Assembly (NCBI RefSeq): GCF_937936315.1
Contig: NZ_CALGWU010000033.1
Coordinates: 1 to 44,466, forward strand
DNA: 44,466 nucleotides
Direction of reading: 5' to 3'
DNA from: an uncultured Capnocytophaga sp.
Lineage (GTDB): Bacteria; Bacteroidota; Bacteroidia; Flavobacteriales; Flavobacteriaceae
Of the stretch, positions 32,520 through 39,337 are shown piece after piece; positions within the stretch are counted from its first letter, which is position 1, and the number at the start of each line of letters is the position of its first letter. The translations under genes and the position numbers were made by a program. The notes under the pieces are model-generated. The model worked only from the letters and a program-made list of their open reading frames with translations, was not told where the DNA came from and did not search any database.

Positions 32520-32523
32520 ATTT

Positions 32524-32576
32524 AGATAAGAGGTAAGAGATAAGAAACGCAAACCCTTACCTCTTACCTCTTATCT
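32524..32576. repeat. Inverted heptamer repeats forming a 16-bp hairpin
   Basis: The arms AGATAAGAGGTAAGAG (32524-32539) and the exact reverse complement at 32561-32576 enclose a 21-nt loop and are followed by TTTT. The arms are built from the same AAGAGGT units as at the window start. It lies between the CBS gene and phoH and could act as a partial terminator. Confidence 0.85.
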
Positions 32577-32587
32577 TTTACCTGAAT

Positions 32588-33538
32588 ATGAATGAACTAA
32601 CATTGGAACTTACCGATGTCAGCCCACAGGTTTTTTGTGGTGAGGACGAAAGTAATATCAAATACATCAAAACACTTTTTCCTAAACTGAAAATTGTCGC
32701 ACGCGGCAGCAAGCTCATCGTTTTTGGCGAAGAACATCTGCTCAAAGATTTTCGAGAACAAATGGAAAAGCTTATTTCTTACACTTCCAAATACAACCGT
32801 TTAGACGAGCGCACTATCGATAATATTCTATCGGCATCTAGCCCCGAAACTACCGAAAAAGTACGCGAGGAAGATATCATTGTACACGGAGTGAATGGCA
32901 AGGTTATACGTCCACAAACTCAAAACCAAGTAAAATTGGTAAAAATGATGCGTAATAACGATATGGTATTTGCTGTTGGGCCTGCGGGTACCGGTAAAAC
33001 CTATGTAGGGGTAGCCTTAGCTGTAAAAGCCCTCAAAGAAAAGCAAGTACGCCGCATCATCCTCACCCGTCCAGCCGTCGAAGCAGGCGAGAACCTCGGG
33101 TTCCTCCCTGGTGACCTCAAGGAAAAACTCGACCCCTATATGCAACCGCTGTACGATGCCTTGCGCGATATGATTCCCCACGAAAAACTCAATGCCTTTA
33201 TTGAGGCAGGAATCATTGAGATTGCCCCCCTTGCCTTTATGCGCGGACGTACCCTCGACAACGCCTTTGTAATTCTCGATGAGGCACAGAACACCACCCA
33301 CGCCCAGATGAAGATGTTCCTCACCCGTATGGGGCGCAATGCCAAGTTTATGATCACCGGTGACCCTGGGCAGATAGACCTCCCTCGCAAAGTCTCTTCC
33401 GGACTCAAAGAAGCAATGCTCATCCTCCAAAACGTACAAGGCATCGCCTTCCTCCACTTAGACGACAAAGACGTGGTGCGTCACCCACTGGTACGCAGCA
33501 TCATCGAAGCCTACAAAACCATAGAAAACAACGAATAG
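32588..33538 (+). CDS. PhoH-family ATPase (PhoL/YbeZ type)
   Basis: A 316-residue P-loop ATPase. Walker A is GPAGTGKT at 131-138, and Walker B lies in AFVILDEAQN. A region resembling the KH-like N-terminal part of YbeZ/PhoL (about 1-110) precedes it. The family (E. coli YbeZ) associates with YbeY in rRNA processing and ribosome quality control. The gene is co-directional with the CBS gene and just upstream of the ribosomal protein cluster; no ybeY is in the window. A terminator follows at 33571. Confidence 0.92.
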   Translation: MNELTLELTDVSPQVFCGEDESNIKYIKTLFPKLKIVARGSKLIVFGEEHLLKDFREQMEKLISYTSKYNRLDERTIDNILSASSPETTEKVREEDIIVHGVNGKVIRPQTQNQVKLVKMMRNNDMVFAVGPAGTGKTYVGVALAVKALKEKQVRRIILTRPAVEAGENLGFLPGDLKEKLDPYMQPLYDALRDMIPHEKLNAFIEAGIIEIAPLAFMRGRTLDNAFVILDEAQNTTHAQMKMFLTRMGRNAKFMITGDPGQIDLPRKVSSGLKEAMLILQNVQGIAFLHLDDKDVVRHPLVRSIIEAYKTIENNE

Positions 33539-33570
33539 TCGTAGCACAACAAGCAGTTATATTTATACCT

Positions 33571-33605
33571 AAATCTCAGAGCCTCTCCGAGTCCCTCTGA
33601 GATTT
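33571..33605 (+). terminator. Terminator after phoH
   Basis: Perfect 11-bp arms AAATCTCAGAG (33571-33581) and CTCTGAGATTT (33595-33605) with a 13-nt loop and a following TTT lie about 33 nt past the stop. Confidence 0.8.
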
Positions 33606-33606
33606 T

Positions 33607-33656
33607 CTACCCGTGCGGCTCGCACCCCCCCATTCTTTGCCCGTGCGGCTCGTACC
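33607..33656. repeat. GC-rich repeat: two copies of the CCCGTGCGGCTCG motif, 30-nt period
   Basis: The strings at 33607-33626 and 33637-33656 share CCCGTGCGGCTCG(C/T)ACC. The reverse complement of nearly the same string sits in the loop of the palindrome at 2371-2422. The elements contain a small hairpin-forming GTGCGGCTCGCAC. They lie in the 300-nt gap between phoH and rplM, whose remainder holds AATTTGCTAAT-type repeats, ACCTCTT heptamers (33703-33728) and the rplM promoter. Confidence 0.75.
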
Positions 33657-33702
33657 TCTCTATAATTTGCTAATCACCTAATTTGCTAATTGCCAAATAA
33701 TT

Positions 33703-33728
33703 ACCTCTTACCTCTTACCTCTTACCTC
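33703..33728. repeat. ACCTCTT heptamer array
   Basis: Three to four tandem copies of the heptamer ACCTCTT, the reverse complement of the AAGAGGT unit at the window start, lie just upstream of the rplM promoter. The inverted orientation and repeated occurrence mark a dispersed family. Confidence 0.85.
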
Positions 33729-33737
33729 ACAAAAATT

Positions 33738-33767
33738 TTGCAGTTTCAAATATTTGTTGTAATTTTG
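33738..33767 (+). promoter_or_regulatory. Promoter of the rplM-rpsI operon
   Basis: TTG (33738-33740), a 19-nt spacer and TAATTTTG (33760-33767) are a full consensus match. The predicted leader is about 65 nt. Confidence 0.87.
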
Positions 33768-33782
33768 CGCCCTAAAAATAAA

Positions 33783-33801
33783 AGTGTCGTTTGATGACAC
33801 T
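33783..33801 (+). promoter_or_regulatory. Hairpin in the rplM mRNA leader (candidate L13 autoregulatory element)
   Basis: AGTGTC and GACACT form a perfect 6-bp stem with a 7-nt loop, about 10 nt into the predicted leader. Ribosomal protein leaders, including L13 leaders in Bacteroidia, have been described; whether this is one cannot be judged without a covariance model. Confidence 0.4.
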
Positions 33802-33838
33802 ATAAGGAATGTTTAATTTTTAATAAAAATCACAAAGA

Positions 33839-34294
33839 GTGGACACATTAAGCTACAAAACCATCTCTGCCAACAAAACCACTGCAAACAAAAAGTGGGT
33901 TTTGGTAGATGCTGACGGACAGACTTTGGGTCGCCTTGCCTCTAAAGTAGCAAAGCTACTTCGCGGTAAGTACAAACCCGATTTTACCCCTCACGTTGAT
34001 TGTGGCGATAACGTAATCGTTATCAACGCCGAGAAAATCAACCTTACAGGGAACAAATGGGAAGATAAAACCTATCTTCGCCACACTGGTTACCCAGGAG
34101 GACAACGCACTACAGGAGTAAAACAACTCCTCGAAAAACACCCAGAACGTATCATCGAGAAAGCTGTAAAAGGTATGTTACCAAAAACAAAATTGGGTGC
34201 AGCAGTTTTACGTAATTTAAAAGTGTATGCAGGTACCGAGCACAAACAAGAAGCTCAACAACCTGTTACCATTAACTTAAACGATTTGAAATAA
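33839..34294 (+). CDS. rplM: 50S ribosomal protein L13 (GTG start)
   Basis: A 151-residue L13. Its N-terminus DTLSYKTISANK is the flavobacterial form, and GRLASKVAKLLRGKYKPDFTP is the family core. The start codon is GTG, not ATG; there is no nearby ATG that would keep the conserved N-terminus. No strong Shine-Dalgarno sequence is present, usual for Bacteroidota. The stop TAA overlaps the rpsI ATG by one base (TAATG), so the two are translationally coupled. Confidence 0.96.
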   Translation: MDTLSYKTISANKTTANKKWVLVDADGQTLGRLASKVAKLLRGKYKPDFTPHVDCGDNVIVINAEKINLTGNKWEDKTYLRHTGYPGGQRTTGVKQLLEKHPERIIEKAVKGMLPKTKLGAAVLRNLKVYAGTEHKQEAQQPVTINLNDLK

Positions 34295-34680
34295 TGGAAG
34301 TAATTCACACCATCGGTAGACGAAAAACCGCCGTAGCGCGTATCTACCTTAAAGCAGGTAACGGTACTATCACCGTAAACAAACGCGAACTCAACAATTA
34401 TTTCACTACCCCTACATTGCAATACAAAGTAAAACAAGCCCTCAGCCTTGTAGGTGCTGAAGATGCTTACGATGTAAAAGTAAACGTGTATGGAGGTGGT
34501 ATCACCGGTCAAGCCGAAGCCGTTCGTTTGGCTATCGCTCGCGCACTTTGCGAACTCAACACCGAAAACCGCGCAGTATTGAAACCTGAAGGGCTCCTCA
34601 CTCGCGACCCTCGTATGGTTGAACGTAAAAAATTCGGTCAGAAAAAAGCCCGTAAGAGATTCCAATTCTCTAAACGTTAG
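34294..34680 (+). CDS. rpsI: 30S ribosomal protein S9
   Basis: A 128-residue S9 with the N-terminal IGRRKTAVARIYL and the invariant C-terminal tail KKARKRFQFSKR, which reaches the P-site tRNA anticodon. It overlaps rplM by one base. The rplM-rpsI pairing is universal in bacteria. A 196-nt gap precedes rpsB. Confidence 0.97.
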   Translation: MEVIHTIGRRKTAVARIYLKAGNGTITVNKRELNNYFTTPTLQYKVKQALSLVGAEDAYDVKVNVYGGGITGQAEAVRLAIARALCELNTENRAVLKPEGLLTRDPRMVERKKFGQKKARKRFQFSKR

Positions 34681-34734
34681 TGTTAGTGAATATTTAATAG
34701 TTAAAGGAAAAGAGTTAAAAATGAATATTTATTC

Positions 34735-34760
34735 TTATCTCTTACCTCTTATCTCTTACC
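34735..34760. repeat. Degenerate ACCTCTT/ATCTCTT heptamers between rpsI and rpsB
   Basis: Alternating TTATCTC and TTACCTC heptamers, about four units, lie 55 nt after rpsI. The following 34765-34876 carries no clear promoter or hairpin; rpsB is likely transcribed from the rplM promoter, through the repeat. Confidence 0.75.
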
Positions 34761-34876
34761 TAAAAAAACAATTTGCTCCTTAGTTTAGCATCCAAATGGC
34801 TCAGGCGGTTATCCCTTTTTTATAAAACCTCTCCAAGCTATTGCTAATATTAGGAACGTAAACTATTTAAAAAGAA

Positions 34877-35602
34877 ATGGCAAATAACATAGAAATTAAA
34901 GATTTATTAGATGCAGGCGTACATTTCGGTCACCTTACCCGCAAATGGAATCCTAATATGGCTCCCTACATCTATATGGAACGCAACGGTATCCACGTAA
35001 TCAACTTATACAAAACCGCTGCTAAAATTGAAGAGGCTGCCGAAGCCCTCAAAAAAATCGTAGCCTCTGGAAAAAAAGTCCTTTTCGTGGCTACCAAAAA
35101 ACAAGCTAAAGACGTTGTTGCCGAAAAAGCAACTTCAGTAAAAATGCCTTACATCACCGAGCGTTGGCCTGGTGGTATGCTTACTAACTTCGTAACCATC
35201 CGTAAGGCTGTAAAGAAAATGTCGTCTATCGACAAAATGAAAAAAGACGGTACTTTCGATACCCTTTCAAAACGTGAAAAACTACACGTAGAACGTTTGC
35301 GCGAAAAACTCGAGAAAAACTTAGGATCTATCGCCGATATGTCTCGCCTTCCTGGTGCCCTATTTGTAGTAGATACACTCCGTGAACACATCGCTGTAAA
35401 AGAAGCGCAAAAATTAAACATTCCTATTTTTGCAATGGTAGATACAAACTCCGACCCTCGTGAGGTGGATTTTGCTATCCCTGCTAACGACGACGCTTCT
35501 AAAGCTATCGAAAAAGTACTTTCTTACATCACTGAAGCTGTAAACGAAGGTCTTTCTGGTAGAACTGCTGAAGCTAACAAAGAAGCTGAAGCAGCTGAAT
35601 AA
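34877..35602 (+). CDS. rpsB: 30S ribosomal protein S2
   Basis: A 241-residue S2 with the signature GVHFGHLTRKWNPNM at about residues 14-28 and the second signature region RLPGALFVVDT. The acidic C-terminal tail (EANKEAEAAE) is usual in the group. It is paired with tsf downstream, the common rpsB-tsf order, but 186 nt apart with structured DNA between. Confidence 0.97.
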   Translation: MANNIEIKDLLDAGVHFGHLTRKWNPNMAPYIYMERNGIHVINLYKTAAKIEEAAEALKKIVASGKKVLFVATKKQAKDVVAEKATSVKMPYITERWPGGMLTNFVTIRKAVKKMSSIDKMKKDGTFDTLSKREKLHVERLREKLEKNLGSIADMSRLPGALFVVDTLREHIAVKEAQKLNIPIFAMVDTNSDPREVDFAIPANDDASKAIEKVLSYITEAVNEGLSGRTAEANKEAEAAE

Positions 35603-35611
35603 ATCAAATAA

Positions 35612-35642
35612 GCTTTGACAAAGTCCCTAACTTTGTCAAAGC
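35612..35642 (+). terminator. 12-bp perfect hairpin between rpsB and tsf
   Basis: GCTTTGACAAAG (35612-35623) and CTTTGTCAAAGC (35631-35642) pair perfectly with a 7-nt loop, 9 nt after rpsB. No U-run follows, so it is at best a partial terminator; it may set the S2:EF-Ts ratio or protect the mRNA 3' end. Its arms resemble those of the palindrome at 2371-2422. Confidence 0.6.
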
Positions 35643-35719
35643 CTTAAAATTATTGATTAATCATCAACCTAAATTACATTAAAACAAATTACCTCGTTAA
35701 TAATCACTTTTGAAGGTTG

Positions 35720-35742
35720 TCCCCCTTCGGGGGAACGGGGGC
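35720..35742. repeat. C-rich/G-rich hairpin repeat with UUC(G) loop
   Basis: CCCCC (35721-35725), TTC and GGGGG (35729-35733) form a very stable short hairpin, followed by AACGGGGGC. The string looks like a dispersed CCCCCTTCGGGGG-type element that I associate with flavobacterial intergenic DNA. It lies 50 nt before tsf. Confidence 0.55.
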
Positions 35743-35788
35743 TTTTGTATCACGTGATTTAGAATTTAATCCCTAAACATTAATAAAA

Positions 35789-36751
35789 ATGGCAAATATT
35801 ACCGCCGCAGACGTAAATAAACTCCGCCAAGCTACCGGCGCAGGTATGATGGACTGTAAAGCTGCCCTCATCGAAGCCGAAGGCGATTTCGATAAAGCAA
35901 TCGAAGTATTGCGCAAAAAAGGTCAAAAAGTAGCCGCTAAACGTGCCGACCGCGATTCTAAAGAAGGTGCTGCTATTGCTCAAGTAAACGCTAACCACAC
36001 GGTAGGTGCTATCATCTCTCTTAACTGTGAGACCGACTTCGTAGCTAAAAACGCCGATTTCGTAGCCCTCGCTAAAGATTTAGCTGATCTTGCTCTTACT
36101 GTAAATAGCAAAGACGAACTTCTTGCCCTTAACTACAAAGGCATTACCGTAGCCGAAAAACTCCTCGAGCAAACTGGCGTTATCGGTGAGAAAATAGAAC
36201 TCGGTGCTTTCGAAAAAGTTGAAGCGCCTTTCGTAGGTTCTTACATCCACCACGGTAACAAAATCGCTGCTATTGTAGGTCTTTCATCTGCTATCGCCGA
36301 TGCTACCGAAGTAAGTAAAAACTTAGCAATGCAAATCGCTGCTATGGGTGCTGAAACCCTTTCTTACAAAGATTTCTCAACTGAGTACATCGCTAAAGAA
36401 ACCGAAGCTCGCATCGCTATCATCGAAAAAGAAAACGAAGAGTTACACCGTTTGGGCAAACCCCTCAAACACGTACCTCAATACGTTTCACAAGCACAAC
36501 TCACTCCTGAAGTATTAGCTAAAGCTGAAGCCGATGCTAAAGCTGAATTGAAAGCTGAAGGTAAACCAGAACAAATTTGGGATAAAATCCTTCCTGGTAA
36601 GATACAACGCTTCATCTCCGATAACACTACCCTCGACCAAGAGAAAGCTCTTCTCGACCAAGTGTACATCTACGACGAAAGCAAAAAAGTATCTGAGTTT
36701 GTAAAATCTAAAAACATAGAGATTACAGCTTTCAAACGCGTAGCCTTGTAA
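35789..36751 (+). CDS. tsf: Elongation factor Ts
   Basis: A 320-residue guanine-nucleotide exchange factor for EF-Tu. The N-terminal UBA-like domain (VNKLRQATGAGMMDCKAALIEA) and the TDFV motif in CETDFVAKN are present, followed by two dimerisation subdomains and a C-terminal module. The length is a little above E. coli EF-Ts and normal for Bacteroidota. A good terminator follows at 36777. Confidence 0.97.
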   Translation: MANITAADVNKLRQATGAGMMDCKAALIEAEGDFDKAIEVLRKKGQKVAAKRADRDSKEGAAIAQVNANHTVGAIISLNCETDFVAKNADFVALAKDLADLALTVNSKDELLALNYKGITVAEKLLEQTGVIGEKIELGAFEKVEAPFVGSYIHHGNKIAAIVGLSSAIADATEVSKNLAMQIAAMGAETLSYKDFSTEYIAKETEARIAIIEKENEELHRLGKPLKHVPQYVSQAQLTPEVLAKAEADAKAELKAEGKPEQIWDKILPGKIQRFISDNTTLDQEKALLDQVYIYDESKKVSEFVKSKNIEITAFKRVAL

Positions 36752-36776
36752 TTTATACATTTAAATGACATACGTT

Positions 36777-36810
36777 AAAACTCCTCTTACTATCAAGTAG
36801 GGGGAGTTTT
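36777..36810 (+). terminator. Terminator after tsf
   Basis: A 14-bp stem (36777-36790 with 36797-36810) with two G-U pairs and a 6-nt loop ends in a T-run, 26 nt after the stop. Confidence 0.88.
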
Positions 36811-36869
36811 TCACTAACTACTAATAACTCATTGTATTACAACCTATTTCAAAACATTACCAAATTAAA

Positions 36870-39041
36870 ATGAAACATATTATCTATTTATTCCTCTACC
36901 TCAGTTTCACCACTGCTCAAGCGCAATGGAACATTAGTCTTCCTAATGGTGAAACCCTTAACCTCGAATGGCAAGAACGCGAAAACTCTCAGCAAAATAA
37001 AGGCATTCACACTTTTGTAGGTTATAACCAAAACCAGTTTGTGGCTACTTTGGTAGTACATCCTAACAAGGAGGCTTCTGGTAGCTTGCAGTGGGGAGGA
37101 ATTACCTACCAACTTTCAAGCTCACAGCAAGGTAAGCTATCAGCAAAAGAACGACTTCGCCACAACCCCAATGCAAAATGTGGCACTGATACGCACCCGC
37201 ACAAGCCTCTTTTCCCATCTCCTCAAAACAGCCCTACTGCGCGCCCTATCACCACCACTACCTCTCTAATGCCTAACGACCCCGAGGGGATTCTCTATCT
37301 CTATCGCTTGGCAGTATTGGTGGATTACCACGATTTTGCCCATACTTTTGGCAGTGATATCACACAAGTAAAAGACTTTCTGCTCAACCTCGAAACCTTT
37401 CTCAACGAGGTATATGTACGCGATATAGGAGTGAAATTCAGTATTGTAGACGATAGCCAACTTATTATTCAAGAAGCTGCTAAGCAGTTGTACAATCAAA
37501 AATCACGACGAGATATCATCGAAAATTCTACTGAAAAAATCAACGAACTCATTGGCGATAAGCAGTATGACATAGGAATTGTGATTGCTCCTGGCACCGA
37601 TGCTACCTTGTCAGGACTCGCTTTCTTTTCTGGAGGATTTCGTCTTGTAAGAAAAGGAGGGGCTTCGGCAATAGCCGAAAATGCAACCATTGCTCACGAA
37701 ATCGGACACTTATTTGGTGCCGACCATACTTTTAAAAATGTTTATTCTGGCAATTCTCTCTATACAGAACCCAGCTACGGTCAATCACTAATGGGCTATA
37801 GCAACAATTTCCCCGATGGGGCTTTCTTTTCACTCCCTACCGCTTATCAAATACGCAATGGGATTGTCAATCGGTCTTATTTCAAAGATTCTCAGCGTAC
37901 TCAGTTGGTAAACCGCAATGGAAATGATGTGAGTAATTTCAATTATGCTTATGGTATCAAAACCGAAAGCTCTTTCCCTACAATCGACCGCACTAAACTA
38001 CAAGAAACCTATACCATTCCTAAAGATACTTATTTTCAATTCCATATCAAGGCGACAAGCCCTAGCAATCTCCCTATTTATTACACAGCACAACTCACCA
38101 GTAGGGCAGGAGTAAACGATCCTAAGTTCCTCACTCGTAAAGGTAAAACAGAAGGAAATCCCATCACTTTCCAAACACAGTACAGCGATTTAGGAGGCTT
38201 TATAGAGTATACACGTCCCAATGCAAAAGGAGAACACCTCTTTTGGGTGGCAACCTCTAATCCTGCGCCCCAACACTTTGTGAATTACGATATGCTAGCC
38301 GTAAAGGTGAACATCGCCGACGGTAAAACCTTTGCTATTACTAACGGAATGAACGACGAGTACCAAGGGGGTGATAAAATAACACTTCATTGGCAAGTAG
38401 ACCCTAACTTCTTTGACCCCAATAGCAAAGTGCGCATCCTCCTTTCCGATGATTTCGGTAAAACCTTTAAATATACTTTGGTAGAAAACACCGAAAACGA
38501 TGGTACTTGCGAGATTACACTTCCTAATATCGAGATAGGTACGGTAGAATGGGGCAAACAACCAAAAATCCCACTCCCCGCGGGGGTTATCAAAGTGGAA
38601 GTGATAGACCATATAGCTTTTGCTATTACCAATGTAGCACCATATAAAATATCTAATGGAAAAGCAGTGCCTAATGGAGGTTTTAAAATTAAAAAGAAAA
38701 CAGAAACGCCCTCTCCTGCAGAAGATAGTAAACCACAACAAGAGCCAGAGAATAGCATTGTTATCTACAATGGTGTTTCTACTGAGAATACGAACAACTA
38801 TTTCACAGTAGAAGGAGCAGATGATAATAGTCCTATTCACCTCCTCATTTTCGATGAAATGGGCTTAAAAGTATATGAAAATGAACATTATGGAAAAAAC
38901 GGCGATTATTTCAGAGGCTATGCCAAAGCCAAAGGTTTTATAGGAAATAACAAAGCCCTTCACGGCACTTATTTCTATATCGTTCGTTACAGCAAGCACG
39001 GAAAAGAAGAACAGCAAAAAGGCTTTTTATATGTGAGATAA
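36870..39041 (+). CDS. Secreted reprolysin-like (M12B) metalloprotease with T9SS type B sorting domain
   Basis: A 723-residue exported protease. The signal peptide ends near TAQAQ (residue 19). A propeptide spans to about residue 135 and contains N-A-K-C104-G-T, similar to the cysteine-switch motif of ADAM-type zymogens. The catalytic domain has H276-E277-I-G-H280-L-F-G-A-D-H286, the HExxHxxGxxH zinc motif, with a Met-turn at SLMGY (M308). After a beta-rich middle region, the last ~90 residues (IYNGVS..., YENEHYG, GTYFYIV, KGFLYVR) match the type B gliding/T9SS C-terminal signal. It is therefore likely secreted and attached by the type IX system. Confidence 0.92.
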   Translation: MKHIIYLFLYLSFTTAQAQWNISLPNGETLNLEWQERENSQQNKGIHTFVGYNQNQFVATLVVHPNKEASGSLQWGGITYQLSSSQQGKLSAKERLRHNPNAKCGTDTHPHKPLFPSPQNSPTARPITTTTSLMPNDPEGILYLYRLAVLVDYHDFAHTFGSDITQVKDFLLNLETFLNEVYVRDIGVKFSIVDDSQLIIQEAAKQLYNQKSRRDIIENSTEKINELIGDKQYDIGIVIAPGTDATLSGLAFFSGGFRLVRKGGASAIAENATIAHEIGHLFGADHTFKNVYSGNSLYTEPSYGQSLMGYSNNFPDGAFFSLPTAYQIRNGIVNRSYFKDSQRTQLVNRNGNDVSNFNYAYGIKTESSFPTIDRTKLQETYTIPKDTYFQFHIKATSPSNLPIYYTAQLTSRAGVNDPKFLTRKGKTEGNPITFQTQYSDLGGFIEYTRPNAKGEHLFWVATSNPAPQHFVNYDMLAVKVNIADGKTFAITNGMNDEYQGGDKITLHWQVDPNFFDPNSKVRILLSDDFGKTFKYTLVENTENDGTCEITLPNIEIGTVEWGKQPKIPLPAGVIKVEVIDHIAFAITNVAPYKISNGKAVPNGGFKIKKKTETPSPAEDSKPQQEPENSIVIYNGVSTENTNNYFTVEGADDNSPIHLLIFDEMGLKVYENEHYGKNGDYFRGYAKAKGFIGNNKALHGTYFYIVRYSKHGKEEQQKGFLYVR

Positions 39042-39060
39042 TACGATCACCGTCAGGTGA

Positions 39061-39081
39061 AAAAGGTGTCCCTACACTTTT
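39061..39081 (+). terminator. Weak hairpin after the metalloprotease gene
   Basis: AAAAGGTGT and ACACTTTT pair around CCCT with one bulged G and end in T-rich DNA, 20 nt past the stop. The rest of the gap up to 39270 is AT-rich and carries near-repeats of AGATTCTCC at 39083-39110; no gene is seen. Confidence 0.5.
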
Positions 39082-39278
39082 CTAAGATTCTCCAAGATTC
39101 TCCGAGCTTCTCCCCCTCATCACAACATCACTTTTTCAACCCCAATTTCGTGTAAATTCTTATTCCACAAACCCAGTTGCACAAATTTGTAAAATTTGAG
39201 TGCGATTTAAATTATTTCACTGATTGTTAAACGATTAATTATACCAAACCCACAATTAAATAATTTTATGATTTATTT

Positions 39279-39309
39279 TTGGCTGTTTCCTTTTATTATT
39301 GTACCTTTG
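39279..39309 (+). promoter_or_regulatory. Promoter of the second TonB-receptor operon
   Basis: TTG (39279-39281), a 20-nt spacer and TACCTTTG (39302-39309) match the consensus. The ATG at 39338 lies 29 nt further on. Confidence 0.82.
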
Positions 39310-39337
39310 TCTCCTAATACAAGAAATCAACCTTATT

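Noticed and set aside
33017..33457. 146-codon open frame on the minus strand
   Set aside because: It is opposite the PhoH Walker A/B region and has no domain of its own.
34765..34876. tRNA-like or leader RNA before rpsB
   Set aside because: A GGCTCAGGCGG string caught the eye, but no cloverleaf or strong hairpin can be drawn.
38295..38840. 181-codon open frame on the minus strand
   Set aside because: It is opposite the metalloprotease gene, with a Phe/Cys/Ile-rich composition typical of antisense frames.
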